From Hyperoplus lanceolatus (lineage: Eukaryota > Chordata > Actinopteri > Uranoscopiformes > Ammodytidae), in NCBI GenBank assembly GCA_026929865.2, contig CM049406.2, positions 28,993,001 to 29,057,000 of the forward strand: a stretch of 64,000 nucleotides of DNA, given 5' to 3'. The notes beneath the pieces are model-generated. The model did no database searches. It saw only the letters and a program-made list of their open reading frames with translations, and was not told the origin of the DNA. Position numbers and translations under genes: made by a program. Of this stretch, positions 25,196 to 35,077 are shown one piece after another. Each line of letters begins with the position of its first letter. Position 1 is the first letter of the stretch.

Positions 25196-26279
25196 GACAG
25201 CGGTGCACTCTGCCTCACCAAAGTCGAAAACCACATTGGTAGTCTGAGGGTGGTTTGTGTCCGTCCTAGCCATTGGCAGCAATACAGCCACGGTAATACT
25301 GAAGCACCTTCAACATTTAGTATAGAACTAGCATAGAGACTTCCCTTTTTCCAAACGTATGGGGCCTTTCAGGACTGCATGGAATTCGCAATTGCAAATA
25401 TTGGATGTTATTCAGAGGGGTTCTGCCCAGATCCAAATCACAAACGCCCAAAGAACAACTCCACTGCGTATACAATGTTCCACACATGAAATTGTTTCCT
25501 TATTGGAGAGGTGCATCGAGCTCGCTTCCAACGAAGGCCTTCAGGATGATCGCTAAGAAGAAGATGAGCCACACATTCTGCTTTAACAACTATTGGACAG
25601 ATTGTCATATTATTCTGAGCATGTTAGTATGATTTGATTGATTTTATTTTAGTTTTGACCATTTTGATATAAAAACATGAACAGCATTCTGTCACACATT
25701 AAAATACATAAAATAGCCAGGGATAGACACAAAAAAGCCCGAAGGCTTATTTCCATTGTGGTCCCTACATGCTGACGTCAGCATGTAGCTCGAATCACTG
25801 CTGTGCCTTACTATATATAGAGGGGATATAGAGAGACCCTAAACCTATTAACCAGCAGCTGGCAAATTGCTATCGGTTATGTCCATCTGTAACTACACTC
25901 AGGCTAAAAACCCTGCTTGGAATACCATCAAAGTGACATTCTGCGTATTCAAACAAATAGATGCCCTGGGCTGAATGGGTATTGAAGTGATTGCTGAAGC
26001 CTGTTATTGCATAAAGACCTTTCATCTCGTGTGAATCCCCTGAAGACAAGACAACATATACACCCATTCTCAGTTAATATATCCCCTCTATCTCCATCTC
26101 TCATTTGCTCGTCAAGAAATATACATTGAGTTGGAGAGACAATTAAAGCCACTACGAGTAAGTCGGCACGTTGGCGACACCTTTGAACAAAAGCGGTAGT
26201 ATTTTAACGACGCCAGCTGTCGTGAAGCTGTTTTCTAGCTCGTGCAGGGAGTGCAAGATTCAAATAATCAGGAAGCAAT
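25196..26279. other. Mostly unrecognised; LINE-tail-like and MITE-like pieces
   Basis: Around 25635-25765 is a T-rich start and GCCCGAAGGCTTATTTCCAT stretch, similar in style to reversed LINE 3' UTRs. Inverted motifs TAGAGGGGATATA (about 25818) and TATATCCCCTCTA (about 26077) could be ends of a ~280-bp MITE. Neither is firm. Confidence 0.3.
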
Positions 26280-26370
26280 ATGGTGCGTGTCCGTGTGTTG
26301 AAAGTGTGGAGGGCACCGGACTCTTTTCGGCTCTGTGAGTCTATGGGTGACACAGCATCAACTAAAGGCA
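26280..26370 (+). CDS. Possible first coding exon, unknown gene
   Basis: An ATG with A at -3 and G at +4 opens 30 codons (starting MVRVRVLKVWRAPDS and ending STKG) that run into a canonical donor GTAAGT at 26371. A CpG-bearing stretch lies just upstream. I recognise no family and found no matching downstream exon, so chance is a real possibility. Confidence 0.25.
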
Positions 26371-27307
26371 GTAAGTGCTAAACACACCTGATTGCAATGA
26401 ATTGATGCATTGTCACCTCTCACGGAGCTGAACGAGTCCGTGTCCTCACACCAAGCGAATGAACGAGAGATGGCAGTTAGTTAGTATGGATCACGATGAG
26501 GTAATGTGTTTATGCTGTAAATAATGACTATTTCAGATGAATAATGGTCATCTGATGATGCTGGTGAGGCAAAGTAAACTTTGTTTTAGTAGGCTACCGC
26601 TCATTCATTTAGGAGTAAACACTGCAGTCTAGGTTCGCTGCGTGAAATTGTGTATACGTTGCTTGGCAACGCCCTCCCGCCCGCCTATCACTCTCCCTTT
26701 GAGCTTTTCTTCATTGCATTTTCTTTTTTTTCTTTGATGGTTCAGCCCCGTTATCAGTCATTATGAACAAACAACTGTCTCAAACAAGGCTCCCGCTCCC
26801 CTTCCCTCACCTGGAGCCATAGGCTTCTCAAATCGCGTTCCTGCGCCGCACTGAAATCTGCGACCAATACGGATATGTGACCATAGAGCATGCACGTGTG
26901 AACCGAAAATCGGACTGGGTGTACGACCAGATCAAATGCAGTAATAAAAACTATATAAAAAAGTCTTTCTTTGCACAGATGGTCTTGTTTGCTGTTAAAG
27001 GTAATTTATGATTATGAGAGGAAACATGAGGCTGTTTAAAAGATATTTAAATGTTATTCGTTGCTGCTTTAACTGTCCACAGCAGGGGCGAGACATAGAC
27101 AAGCAGAAGGCTCAAACGGCTCAGCTAATTTGTGCTGTTTTACCACTGACAAAGGCATTGTGACTAATTTGACAAAACAAGAGCTCTCTTCAGTGTGCCT
27201 CTGCCCTTTTTTTTACCAGTACGCTCTCCCTCTTTGCACCATCAAACGTCCTCTTGAAGCACCTCAGGGATAGCTATAGCAGCTTTGACGGATAGCTGCC
27301 TCTCATG
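26371..27307. other. No recognised feature
   Basis: About 940 bp. Some CpG-containing sequence around 26600-26900, but no exon or repeat end identified. Confidence 0.45.
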
Positions 27308-27553
27308 TTGGCGTCAAAACCACAATGCAAAGGGCTTAAGCGCTATCCATAACAAGCCTGTGCGTGGTGTTTGTGTGTGTTTGCCTCCCAGATTAACGGT
27401 GCGTTTGCAGAACGTCGTCCATCTGTGTAAGAGTGTGCGTTGAAAAACATTTGAAATTTTACCAAGGACCAAATCCCCTATGCTCATTCAAATGCTCAAA
27501 GCTCCACGTCCCATCTGGCCTTCCTGATCCAGCAGTTAGACTGGATCCTGCTC
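27308..27553 (+). repeat. Duplicated segment, copy 1
   Basis: About 245 bp beginning GTTGGCGTCAAAACCACAAT and ending CCTGCTCTTCCATCC, nearly identical to 29479-29736 in direct orientation with only a handful of differences. The two copies bracket the LINE, tandem repeat and hAT between them. Confidence 0.9.
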
Positions 27554-27675
27554 TTCCATCCTCTCTCTCTCTCTCTTGGTTGTCCATCAATTTTGATGAT
27601 GACGTCCACTTTTAACCTTTTCGTAAAAAAAAAACATTTTAAAAAACAAAAACAAACTTCTTCACTTACTTTACT

Positions 27676-27980
27676 TTCCCTATCCTATCATATGGCTACC
27701 ACAGCCCAAACAGCACAGCCACCTTCAACAGACCCAGGCTCTGTACAAACAACCTCCCGGTAGTGTCAATGCAGATTCTACCTATCCTATCCTACTACAA
27801 GGCTATCACAGCCTAAAAACAGCAACACACCTTCATCAGACCCAGGCTCTGTACAAACAAGCTCCAGGTAGTGTCAATGCCGATTCTACAGATCCTATCA
27901 TATGGCTAACACATCCTAAAAACAGCATAGCCACCTTCAACAGACCCAGGCTCCGTACTAGTAAGCTTCAGGTAGTGACA
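27676..27980. repeat. Tandem repeat, ~105 bp x 3
   Basis: Three units each contain CTATCCTATCATATGGCTA, CAGACCCAGGCTC and GGTAGTGTCAATGC. The third unit is interrupted by the hAT at 27989. The array lies where the 3' UTR of the minus-strand LINE would be expected. Confidence 0.85.
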
Positions 27981-27988
27981 ATGCCCAT

Positions 27989-28667
27989 TAGGGGTGGGAA
28001 TCTCTTGGCACTTCACGATTCGATTCGATTCCGATTCAGAGGTCAACGATTCGATTCAAAATCGATTTTCAATACATCTCAATGCAAAACATTTTTTATG
28101 TACATACCCATGTGTGAATTTCAAAAATATTTTATATGCAGTTTGCTAATCACTTCCTACTTTTGTGATGATCATTAAAGACAATCAACAGATGAATTGC
28201 CTTCTCTAATATTGTATTAAGAGAAAAGCTTTTCTTGTCACAAATATGACTTTCTATGAACAGTGCAATAATCAATGCAGCTTGCATTTCAACACAATAT
28301 GGAAGTATGTAAAAACTAAACCGATTCAGTTTTATTTTATTTCTAATCTCGTAAAACATGTTTCTATAGGATTTCTATTCTATTATCTACACATTGTACA
28401 AAAAGTATGGCTTGGAATTCAGCTCTCATACAAAAACGTAAACAGTGATAAAGCCGGTGCAGGTCATGGGTTTGCTGCTCTCAGCCCTTTTGAAGCAACT
28501 TTGGAAACAACTCTTACATGTGTGGTGTGCATGCGCAATGGCGCAGGAAGTTTTAGTATTTACAAAAAAAAAAAAAAAAAAAATCGATTAACTTTTCTGA
28601 ATCGATTCAGAATCGTCCGAGAGAGAATCGATATTAATCGGAAAATCGATTTTTTTTCCCACTCCTA
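27989..28667. mobile_element. Non-autonomous hAT element, TSD ATGCCCAT
   Basis: Ends TAGGGGTGGGAA and inverted TTCCCACTCCTA are flanked by exact 8-bp copies of ATGCCCAT (27981-27988 and 28668-28675). Subterminal regions are rich in ATCGATT-type motifs. No transposase. Same family as the fragment at 8825-9014. Inserted into the third unit of the 105-bp tandem repeat. Confidence 0.88.
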
Positions 28668-28689
28668 ATGCCCATACTACCCATCCCCA

Positions 28690-29470
28690 TTGTTCCACAT
28701 CTATCTATGAGATTTAATGTGGCTATACAACCCAATCCTAGACCTACATAACCTCTGACAAGTAGGACATGTAAATGTGTCAGTTGACACTTTGGGCTCC
28801 ACAGGAGTTATCTTCCTGTCCCTCTTCTGCTGTCTCCTGGCTATCCTGTCCTCCTCCAGCCTACGGGTCCCCTCCTTACACACCTGCTGCCATGTGGTGC
28901 GGTCAGCAGCAGTAACTTCCAGGTCCTCAGGGCTGATGTTACATTTCTTCAATGTGGTCTTCATCTGGTCTTTGTAGTGCTTTTTCTGCCCCCCAGCCGA
29001 GCATTGGCCATGACTTAACTGGCCGTACAACACTCTGCGCGGCAGTCGGTCCTGGGACATTCTCACCACGTCCAAGCCATCTTAGCTGGTGCTGGGTGAC
29101 CAGAGCCTCAATACAGTTGGTCTTTGCGAAGATTTCAGAATGAGGAATATGATCACGCCAAGTGATACCAAGGATACGCCGCAGACAGCGCATGTGAAAG
29201 TTCTCCAGGGACCTGAGGTGGCAGCTGTAAGTGACCCAAGCCCCACAGCCGTACAGCAGAGTGGAATCTCCTGATATTAAAGAGGTTTCCATCCAGTCTG
29301 AAGTCTACATGCACACCACTGCTATTTTCAATCTCCTTATGGAGAAGCTGAGTAACACAGAGAAGGAATATGTTAAGGAGCACAGGTGCCAGCACACAGC
29401 CCTGCTTGACGCCTTTACGAACAGGGAAAGGAGCAGACTCTTTTCCTCCCATGGTCACTTTAGCAGTCAT
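28690..29470 (-). mobile_element. LINE fragment, RT thumb to C-terminus
   Basis: The minus strand reads, in order, the reverse transcriptase piece VRKGVKQGCVLAPVLLNIF (29470 side) and the LLYGCGAWV and FHMRCLRRILGITWRD segment that follows the RT. Next come QLRWLGR, LPRRVLYGQL, and at the C-terminus a CPTCQRLCRSRIGLYSHIKSH zinc-finger-like CxxC...HxxxH. The order is right for a non-LTR retrotransposon but spread over three frames with internal loss (the YADD region is absent), so the copy is dead and 5'-truncated. Clade uncertain (RTE/jockey-like). Confidence 0.8.
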
Positions 29471-29478
29471 ATCATATC

Positions 29479-29736
29479 ATGTTGGCGTCAAAACGACAAT
29501 GCAAAGGGCTTAAGCGCTATCCATAACAAGCCTGTGCGTGGTGTTTGTGTGTGTTTGCCTCCCAGATTAACGGTGCTTTTGCAGAACCTCGTTCATCTGT
29601 GTAAGAGTGTGCGTTGAAAAACATTTGAAATTTTACCAAGGACCAAATCCCCTATGCTCATTCAAATGCTCAAAGCTCCACGTCCCATCTGGCCTTCCTG
29701 ATCCAGCAGTTAGACTGGATCCTGCTCTTCCATCCA
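29479..29736 (+). repeat. Duplicated segment, copy 2
   Basis: Direct near-identical copy of 27308-27553. It begins GTTGGCGTCAAAACGACAAT and ends CTGCTCTTCCATCC. High identity suggests a recent duplication linked to insertion of the sequence between the copies. Confidence 0.9.
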
Positions 29737-29953
29737 CATGACTCATGAAAAACAGGCTGTGAGAATAGCAGCCCCCAATTTATAGGATAAATATAAAATC
29801 CTTGTTTTGTGTCTGAGCTGGAGGTGCTATTTTGTTTGGAAGCCATAGTGTCGGCATTACACATGCAAAAAAAGTTACTGTGAATGCCTATGCGTCGGAG
29901 GGTCGGACATCGGCTGAAGTTAAAAACAAATAAATAAATAAATAAAAAGGTCA

Positions 29954-30860
29954 GTGTTACGACTGGGCAGAGAGGACACAGGCGCGGAGACAGTACCAGT
30001 TTAGGATGTTTTATTTGCTGGAAAAGCTGGGGGTTTGGGCTGTGATCCGGTGGGAGCTGGCTAGGATGGGGCTCCAGGGGGAGAGCAAAGGGGAAAGTCC
30101 AGGGAGACGAGCAAGAGTGGGCAGGCAGTGGGGTCCGGAGTGGAGAGCAGGCTGACGAGGGCTGGAGCTAGTGGCAGGAGTCAGGCCGGGAGAACTGAGG
30201 CAAAAAAAGACAGAAATTAGGCGACGGAAAAAACACAGTGGAAACTGTCAAAAATCAAGATGGCTGGAGAGTGACTAACTGGTAAAACAGAGGCTGCGTT
30301 CCGAATCGCATACTTTCTACTATATAGTATGTAGAAAAAAGATTTAGGATGTCCCGATTCTTGTGGCCAGATTTAGGATGGTTAGAATACCCGGATGGTC
30401 TACTTCATGCGGCCAAGATTGTTAGTGTTGAAAAGTGCATCCTATTTGGGCGATTCTGACCCACAATCCAGTGCGCACGTGAAGTGACGTAACATCGACG
30501 AAGCCTATAGGTCCATGCTATGAAAACAAACGGGGATGCGACGGATATGAAAGCAAGAGGCAAGATCAAGGCGCAATGTTATGATGAATTAAGAGAGAAA
30601 AGTATGTCCCAATAGTATGCCTACTGCATCCTAACTAGATTCTTTTTATCGTCAGATGTAGTATGTAGAATAGAAAAAAGAAAGAGTATGCGATTCGGAA
30701 CGCAACCAGAGACTCCTACAGACCTGACTCCAACCCTGCAATCAGACCAGACAGACAGGGGTAAGGGGGAAAAACACACAAGGGCTAGAGGCCCAGGGGG
30801 GATATTGATCTCTGATGAATCGCTCACCCTGTGCGTCATCCTCCAGCAGTGCCAAATCAG
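29954..30860 (-). mobile_element. Possible solo LTR fossil, split by a MITE
   Basis: The left edge TGTTACGACTGGGCAG is typical of the reversed 3' edge of fish LTRs, and the reverse strand has AAATAAAAC about 60 bp inside. The GC-rich body resembles LTR sequence, but no matching right edge or target duplication could be fixed. The 416-bp MITE interrupts it. Family unassigned (Gypsy-like guess). Confidence 0.28.
30292..30707. mobile_element. 416-bp MITE, 3-bp TSD (AGA), second copy
   Basis: Same family as 5328-5730 in inverted orientation: GGCTGCGTTCCGAATCGCAT at the left and GGAACGCAACC at the right, with AGA at 30289-30291 and 30708-30710. The two copies are clearly alike over nearly full length. 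Confidence 0.78.
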
Positions 30861-31310
30861 CCATTTTGCTTAACCCTTCCAACTCGGAGCCCGCAGTACT
30901 GCGTTCTATTGCGTTCTGTCGGTGATTTCGTTATGTTTTAATAAATTATTTAACATTATTAAATCGCAGCAATGTGGTTTAAATATCTCCGGAAAGCTGG
31001 GATTCTGCCCTTTCCGGGACATATTCTCGCGATAGTATACGTGACTCACAGCCAGAGATATGTTGCTGAGAGGCGCGAAAATGTATCAATCCTTTCCGTT
31101 GCGCTACTGGCTGAGCCGCTTGTCAATCAACATTTTGCGAAAACGTCATCGGCCCTTTCCCTTGCGTGATAGGTAGAGCTGCTAGCTCTCAGATTTTGTG
31201 AAAAACCATCCAATCAACTTAGTGTAATCACTAAGGACCTCCCCATTACTTGTTGAATACATTTACAATTACTAAACAAAGGACTCCTTTTTCGACTTCT
31301 CGACTTCACC

Positions 31311-32931
31311 ATGGCCCGGATTCTTTCGACAGCTGCGGCCCTTGACGAGATTCAGCGGAGCAGTGATGAGGAAGACGCCAATTCCGACATTGAGGGCTTT
31401 GACGAAGAGGAATATGAAGATGACATGGATCCATTTGAAGATGGGTAAGAGCATTTATTTGAAAAAACGTCTGCTTTGTAATGGAAGCTATGTGTGAACA
31501 TGTAAGCTAGCTTGAATGTTGCGTCCGTGACATGACAGAAATTTTTTTTTGGAACTGACGTGACAGAGCTGAATACTCTAGTCGTCAGCCTTCTGTTGTT
31601 TGAAAACAAGTAATAGTTGTTTATTCTGTGTACAATTTTTTTTACTTATGTACAGTTTTCAAAAGGTAGAGAATAGATGTTTTTCAATAGTCTTTTATTA
31701 CTCCGTTTCTTTCAAACATAAGTTGTCAAGTTTGAGTGTTTTGCGCGTTTGTATTATTATTACAATTACTACAAGGGTTACTTGCTGCTGTTGGGTTGGA
31801 AGGGAAAGTAAGACTGTTTTCCCGTTTTTAGGTTACACTTCTTAGATGAACTCTGTGTTAGGGTGTTTACAGTTTCATTCATCTATCTATAAAGCAATAA
31901 ATGTCTGTCTGATGAATGGAGCATGAAACGTTGATGTCCTCTTTTTTTCATACAGAGAGGATTCTGACCTGCAAGGCACCTTGACCCTCCCACCCCCTGT
32001 TGAACCTGCATCCAATCCATTTGAAGCCGGGTAAGATAATGTATTATAGAAATTGCGTTTAAATGTAAGCTAGCTTGAATTTTGCATTCTTGACATTACA
32101 GGGACTGATTTCTCTATTGATAGCACTACTTTTGTTTGAAAGTAATGGTAATAGGTGTTTATTCTGTGTAAAAGTATTTCCCTTTACAATTTACAAATAG
32201 TAGAGAATGGAAATGTTTTTGCATCGACTTTTATTACACTGTTGTTTGCAAATACAAGTTGTGAAGTTTGAATATTTTTGTTATGAGATAATGGGACTGA
32301 TTTCTGTGAATCTGTGGCAGGTCCAGGAGAAGAGGAGAACCACCCGCAAAGAGGTCCCGTGTCCCAACTCCACCAGCAACCCCCTTGCAGCAGCGGGCTT
32401 GGAAAAATTGCCATGGGTAAAAAGTTTAAATTTTTGACAGTTGAGGAGTTTTACAAGTACATTGGACTCCTCTTTTACATGGCTCTTGTTAGATTGCACC
32501 ACATTGCTGATTACTGGAGGCAGAACCACAGTTTAACCTGTCCATTTGCCGCAACAGTCATGAGTAGGGACAGATTTGGTGTCATCTCCTGGAACTTACA
32601 CATAAGTGATCCAGATGAAGATGTAAACAATGATAGGAAGAACGGAACGCCAAAACTCGGCAAACTCTTCATTGTCAAACCTCTCCTCAATTTGATCAAA
32701 ACCGCAGCAAAGACCTATTTTCATCCACACAAAAACCTGGCTGTGGATGAAAGGATGGTTGCCTCAAAGGCTAAAACCGGGATGACTCAATACATGAAGG
32801 CCAAACCCACTAAGTACATACGTCTTATATTAAGTAAAGTAAATAAATATGTTTTTATATTTAGGAAAGCAAATGTTATATTTTGTAAAATAAATAAATA
32901 CGTTTTTATATTTAGGAAAGTAAATACGTAA
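31311..32931 (+). pseudogene. piggyBac transposase, truncated
   Basis: Exon 1 (31311-31444, starts MARILSTAAALDEIQRSS) and exon 2 (31956-32031) make the acidic N-terminus. Both end with PFE-x-G and the same phase. Exon 3 starts at 32321 with a basic SRRRGEPPAKRSRVPTPP linker. An internal deletion near 32408 changes frame, then LTVEEFYKYIGLLFYMALV, MSRDRFGVISWNLH and LAVDERMVASKAKTG follow, the last carrying the first catalytic Asp of the DDE_Tnp_1_7 fold. The match ends at about 32816 (KPTKY) and the rest of the catalytic domain and the cysteine-rich C-terminus are absent. Intron 1 and intron 2 are alike, showing an exon-plus-intron duplication. Confidence 0.88.
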
Positions 32932-33289
32932 ATAAATAGTTTTTATATATACTTAATTGTTTGTTTGTAAAAAATTATTTATTGTGATGCGTCCCTTTCA
33001 TTACACATCCCATGGACCTTTTTATATGTGGTATCAAGTCATTATTCAGTCTCATTTAGCTTAATTCCTCATATGTGGTCAAAGTAGAGTAAGAGACTAT
33101 TTGTATTTTGGCAAATTTGATTTTAGTCATGTTTTTGCACTTCCCAACTTTTTTTTGGAAAATGACAGTGCATTATAGAAGCTAATGCTTTGGATATGGG
33201 GACAATGCTTTCGCTCAGCAGGATAGTACTCTTTTTGTTTTCATGCCTGTTCACTCTCAATGTTCACTTTTCATTTGTTGTCTGTCTGT

Positions 33290-33600
33290 TCTCTTCCAGT
33301 TTTACCTGGTGGAGACGAGACGGTGTGGATCAGGTCCTTCCTCTGGCAGCATCTGAAGTCCTCCTGCATCCACACTATTCATATTTTATTTTAGTATTAG
33401 CATGTTAACATATGTCAATTATTGTATTCCTTCATGATTTTTTTGGTATTGTTTGTACAAGTGACATCTATTGCATGATGTCCGTCCTGGGAGAAGGATT
33501 TATTCATCTATCACTCTCCATGACATTTCTCAATATTTTTCCTGTTAAAGGGACTTTTTTTCTCAGTGGAGCTAAGGGCAGAGGGTGTCTTACTGTATGA
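33290..33600 (+). mobile_element. Fragment of the 11087-12965 retroposon family
   Basis: GGTGGAGACGAGACGGTGTG, then GCATCTGAAGTCCTCCTGCA, then GATGTCCGTCCTGGGAGA are the reverse complement of blocks at 11280-11470. It lies inside the piggyBac element. Confidence 0.7.
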
Positions 33601-34490
33601 GAGCTGATAGTGTTCTGAACATTTTGATATGAATCACCTGGGTATTATGTTATCTACTTGCCCTCTAAAATGGTAATTTTTCAAAGTATGTATAATTGAG
33701 GAAATACCCTTAGACCAAACCCCATAAAACGTTGGGACAAAAAATAATTTGTCATGTTTTTTGTACTTCTCAACCTTTTTTTTGGGAAATATTCCAGTGT
33801 ACTTTAGAAGCTAATGTTTGGAGAAGCAATTTCAAGAGCCAAAACTATTACTACTGTCCTGGGGAATAAAGGTATTATTACACATAAGTTTCCAAATTTT
33901 TCAAAAATCGGACTTCAAATTGCAGCATTTGTGTAAAAAAAAATGTTTTCATATTGGTCTAGGACAAAAGTGAAACTCCCTAATAGAGAGCTGGGAGTGT
34001 TCTGAACATTTTGATATGAATCACCTGGGTATTATGTTATCTACTTGCCCTCTAAAATGGTAATGTATAAAATAATGTAAAATCGAGAAAATGCCCTTAG
34101 ATCTCAACTCAAAAAACGTTTGGACAAAAAGATCATTTTAGTCATGTTTTTTGCTCTTCCCAACCATTTTATGGAAGAATTCCAGTACATTTTCGAAAAT
34201 AATGTTTTGGAGAAGCAATATCAAGAGCCAAAATTATTCAATCAGATGAATAAAGGTATTATTTCACACAAATTTCGAAATTTTTCAAAAATCGGACTTA
34301 AATTTCAACATTTATGTCAAAATATTTTTTTTTACATTGCACTAGGGCAAAATTGAACCGTCCTCACTGAGAGCTGAGAGTGTTCTGAACATTTTGATAT
34401 GAATCACCTGGGTATTATGTTATCTACTTGCCCTCTAAAATGGTAATTTATAAAAGTATGTAAAATCGAGAAAATGCCCTCAGGGCTCAG
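33598..34490 (+). repeat. Tandem repeat, ~385-bp unit, ~2.3 copies
   Basis: The block TGTTCTGAACATTTTGATAT followed by GGGTATTATGTTATCTACTT recurs starting near 33598, 33986 and 34368. Units share the rest of their sequence with moderate divergence. The last partial unit forms the right end of the piggyBac element. Confidence 0.9.
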
Positions 34491-34498
34491 AGGGTTAA

Positions 34499-35077
34499 TG
34501 CCGCATTGTAATTGCATGCCTTTGTACCCATCAAGTTGATTGCATTTAAAAAGCTACAGGTGTGGGGATGGACTTGATTGTTTACTAATGTTTCTGCACA
34601 ACAAACGTAATGATGATGATGATAATAATAATTTGCCTAATAAAAAAGTTTTATTTCACCTTTCGGAAATAGTTGCCACGTACCTAAAAACAAAAAAATT
34701 TAAAAACAAAATAAAACGGGCTTCTGCAGTAGAAAACAAAAAGGGACATACAAGTGTGACAAAACAATAAATACAGTATGAGAACCATATTTAAACTTTG
34801 CGCTCCTGTTTGCCAGAAGAAGGAATAGAAAACAGCATCAAACATATTTTGCCTTATAAACTTTTTTTTATGTATGAGAATAAATTCCATAAAGTGCAAA
34901 TAGTTGAAAGAATAAAAAACAAAACACTACTACACACCGTGGGAATTAATATTCTTCTGGGGATATGGCGACAGGAAAAAGATTAGTTTGTTGACTCAGT
35001 TTGATCTTTAGAAATGCTAAAAAGGCACAAAAAACAGCCTGCTGCTACTTTATATTGTACAAGGTATAAAGTAGCTG
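34499..35077. other. No recognised feature
   Basis: AT-rich, nothing recognised. Confidence 0.5.

Larger units (their letters stand above)
30874..34494 (+). mobile_element. piggyBac transposon, defective
   Basis: Flanked by TTAA at 30870-30873 and 34495-34498. Ends CCCTTCCAACTCGGAGCCC and, inverted, CCCTCTGAGCCCTGAGGGC share the CCCT start usual for piggyBac. Contains a spliced transposase gene that stops short, then a fragment of the 11087 retroposon family (33290-33600) and a 385-bp tandem repeat reaching the right end. Length about 3.6 kb. Confidence 0.85.

Noticed and set aside
28246-28668. 140-codon open frame
   Set aside because: Lies wholly within the non-autonomous hAT at 27989-28667 and ends in its subterminal repeats.
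29954-30860. Confident solo LTR call
   Set aside because: Only one plausible edge and no target duplication; kept as a low-confidence feature only.
33598-34490. CRISPR-like or satellite array
   Set aside because: Units are ~385 bp with no short repeat-spacer pattern and lie at a transposon end in a vertebrate genome.
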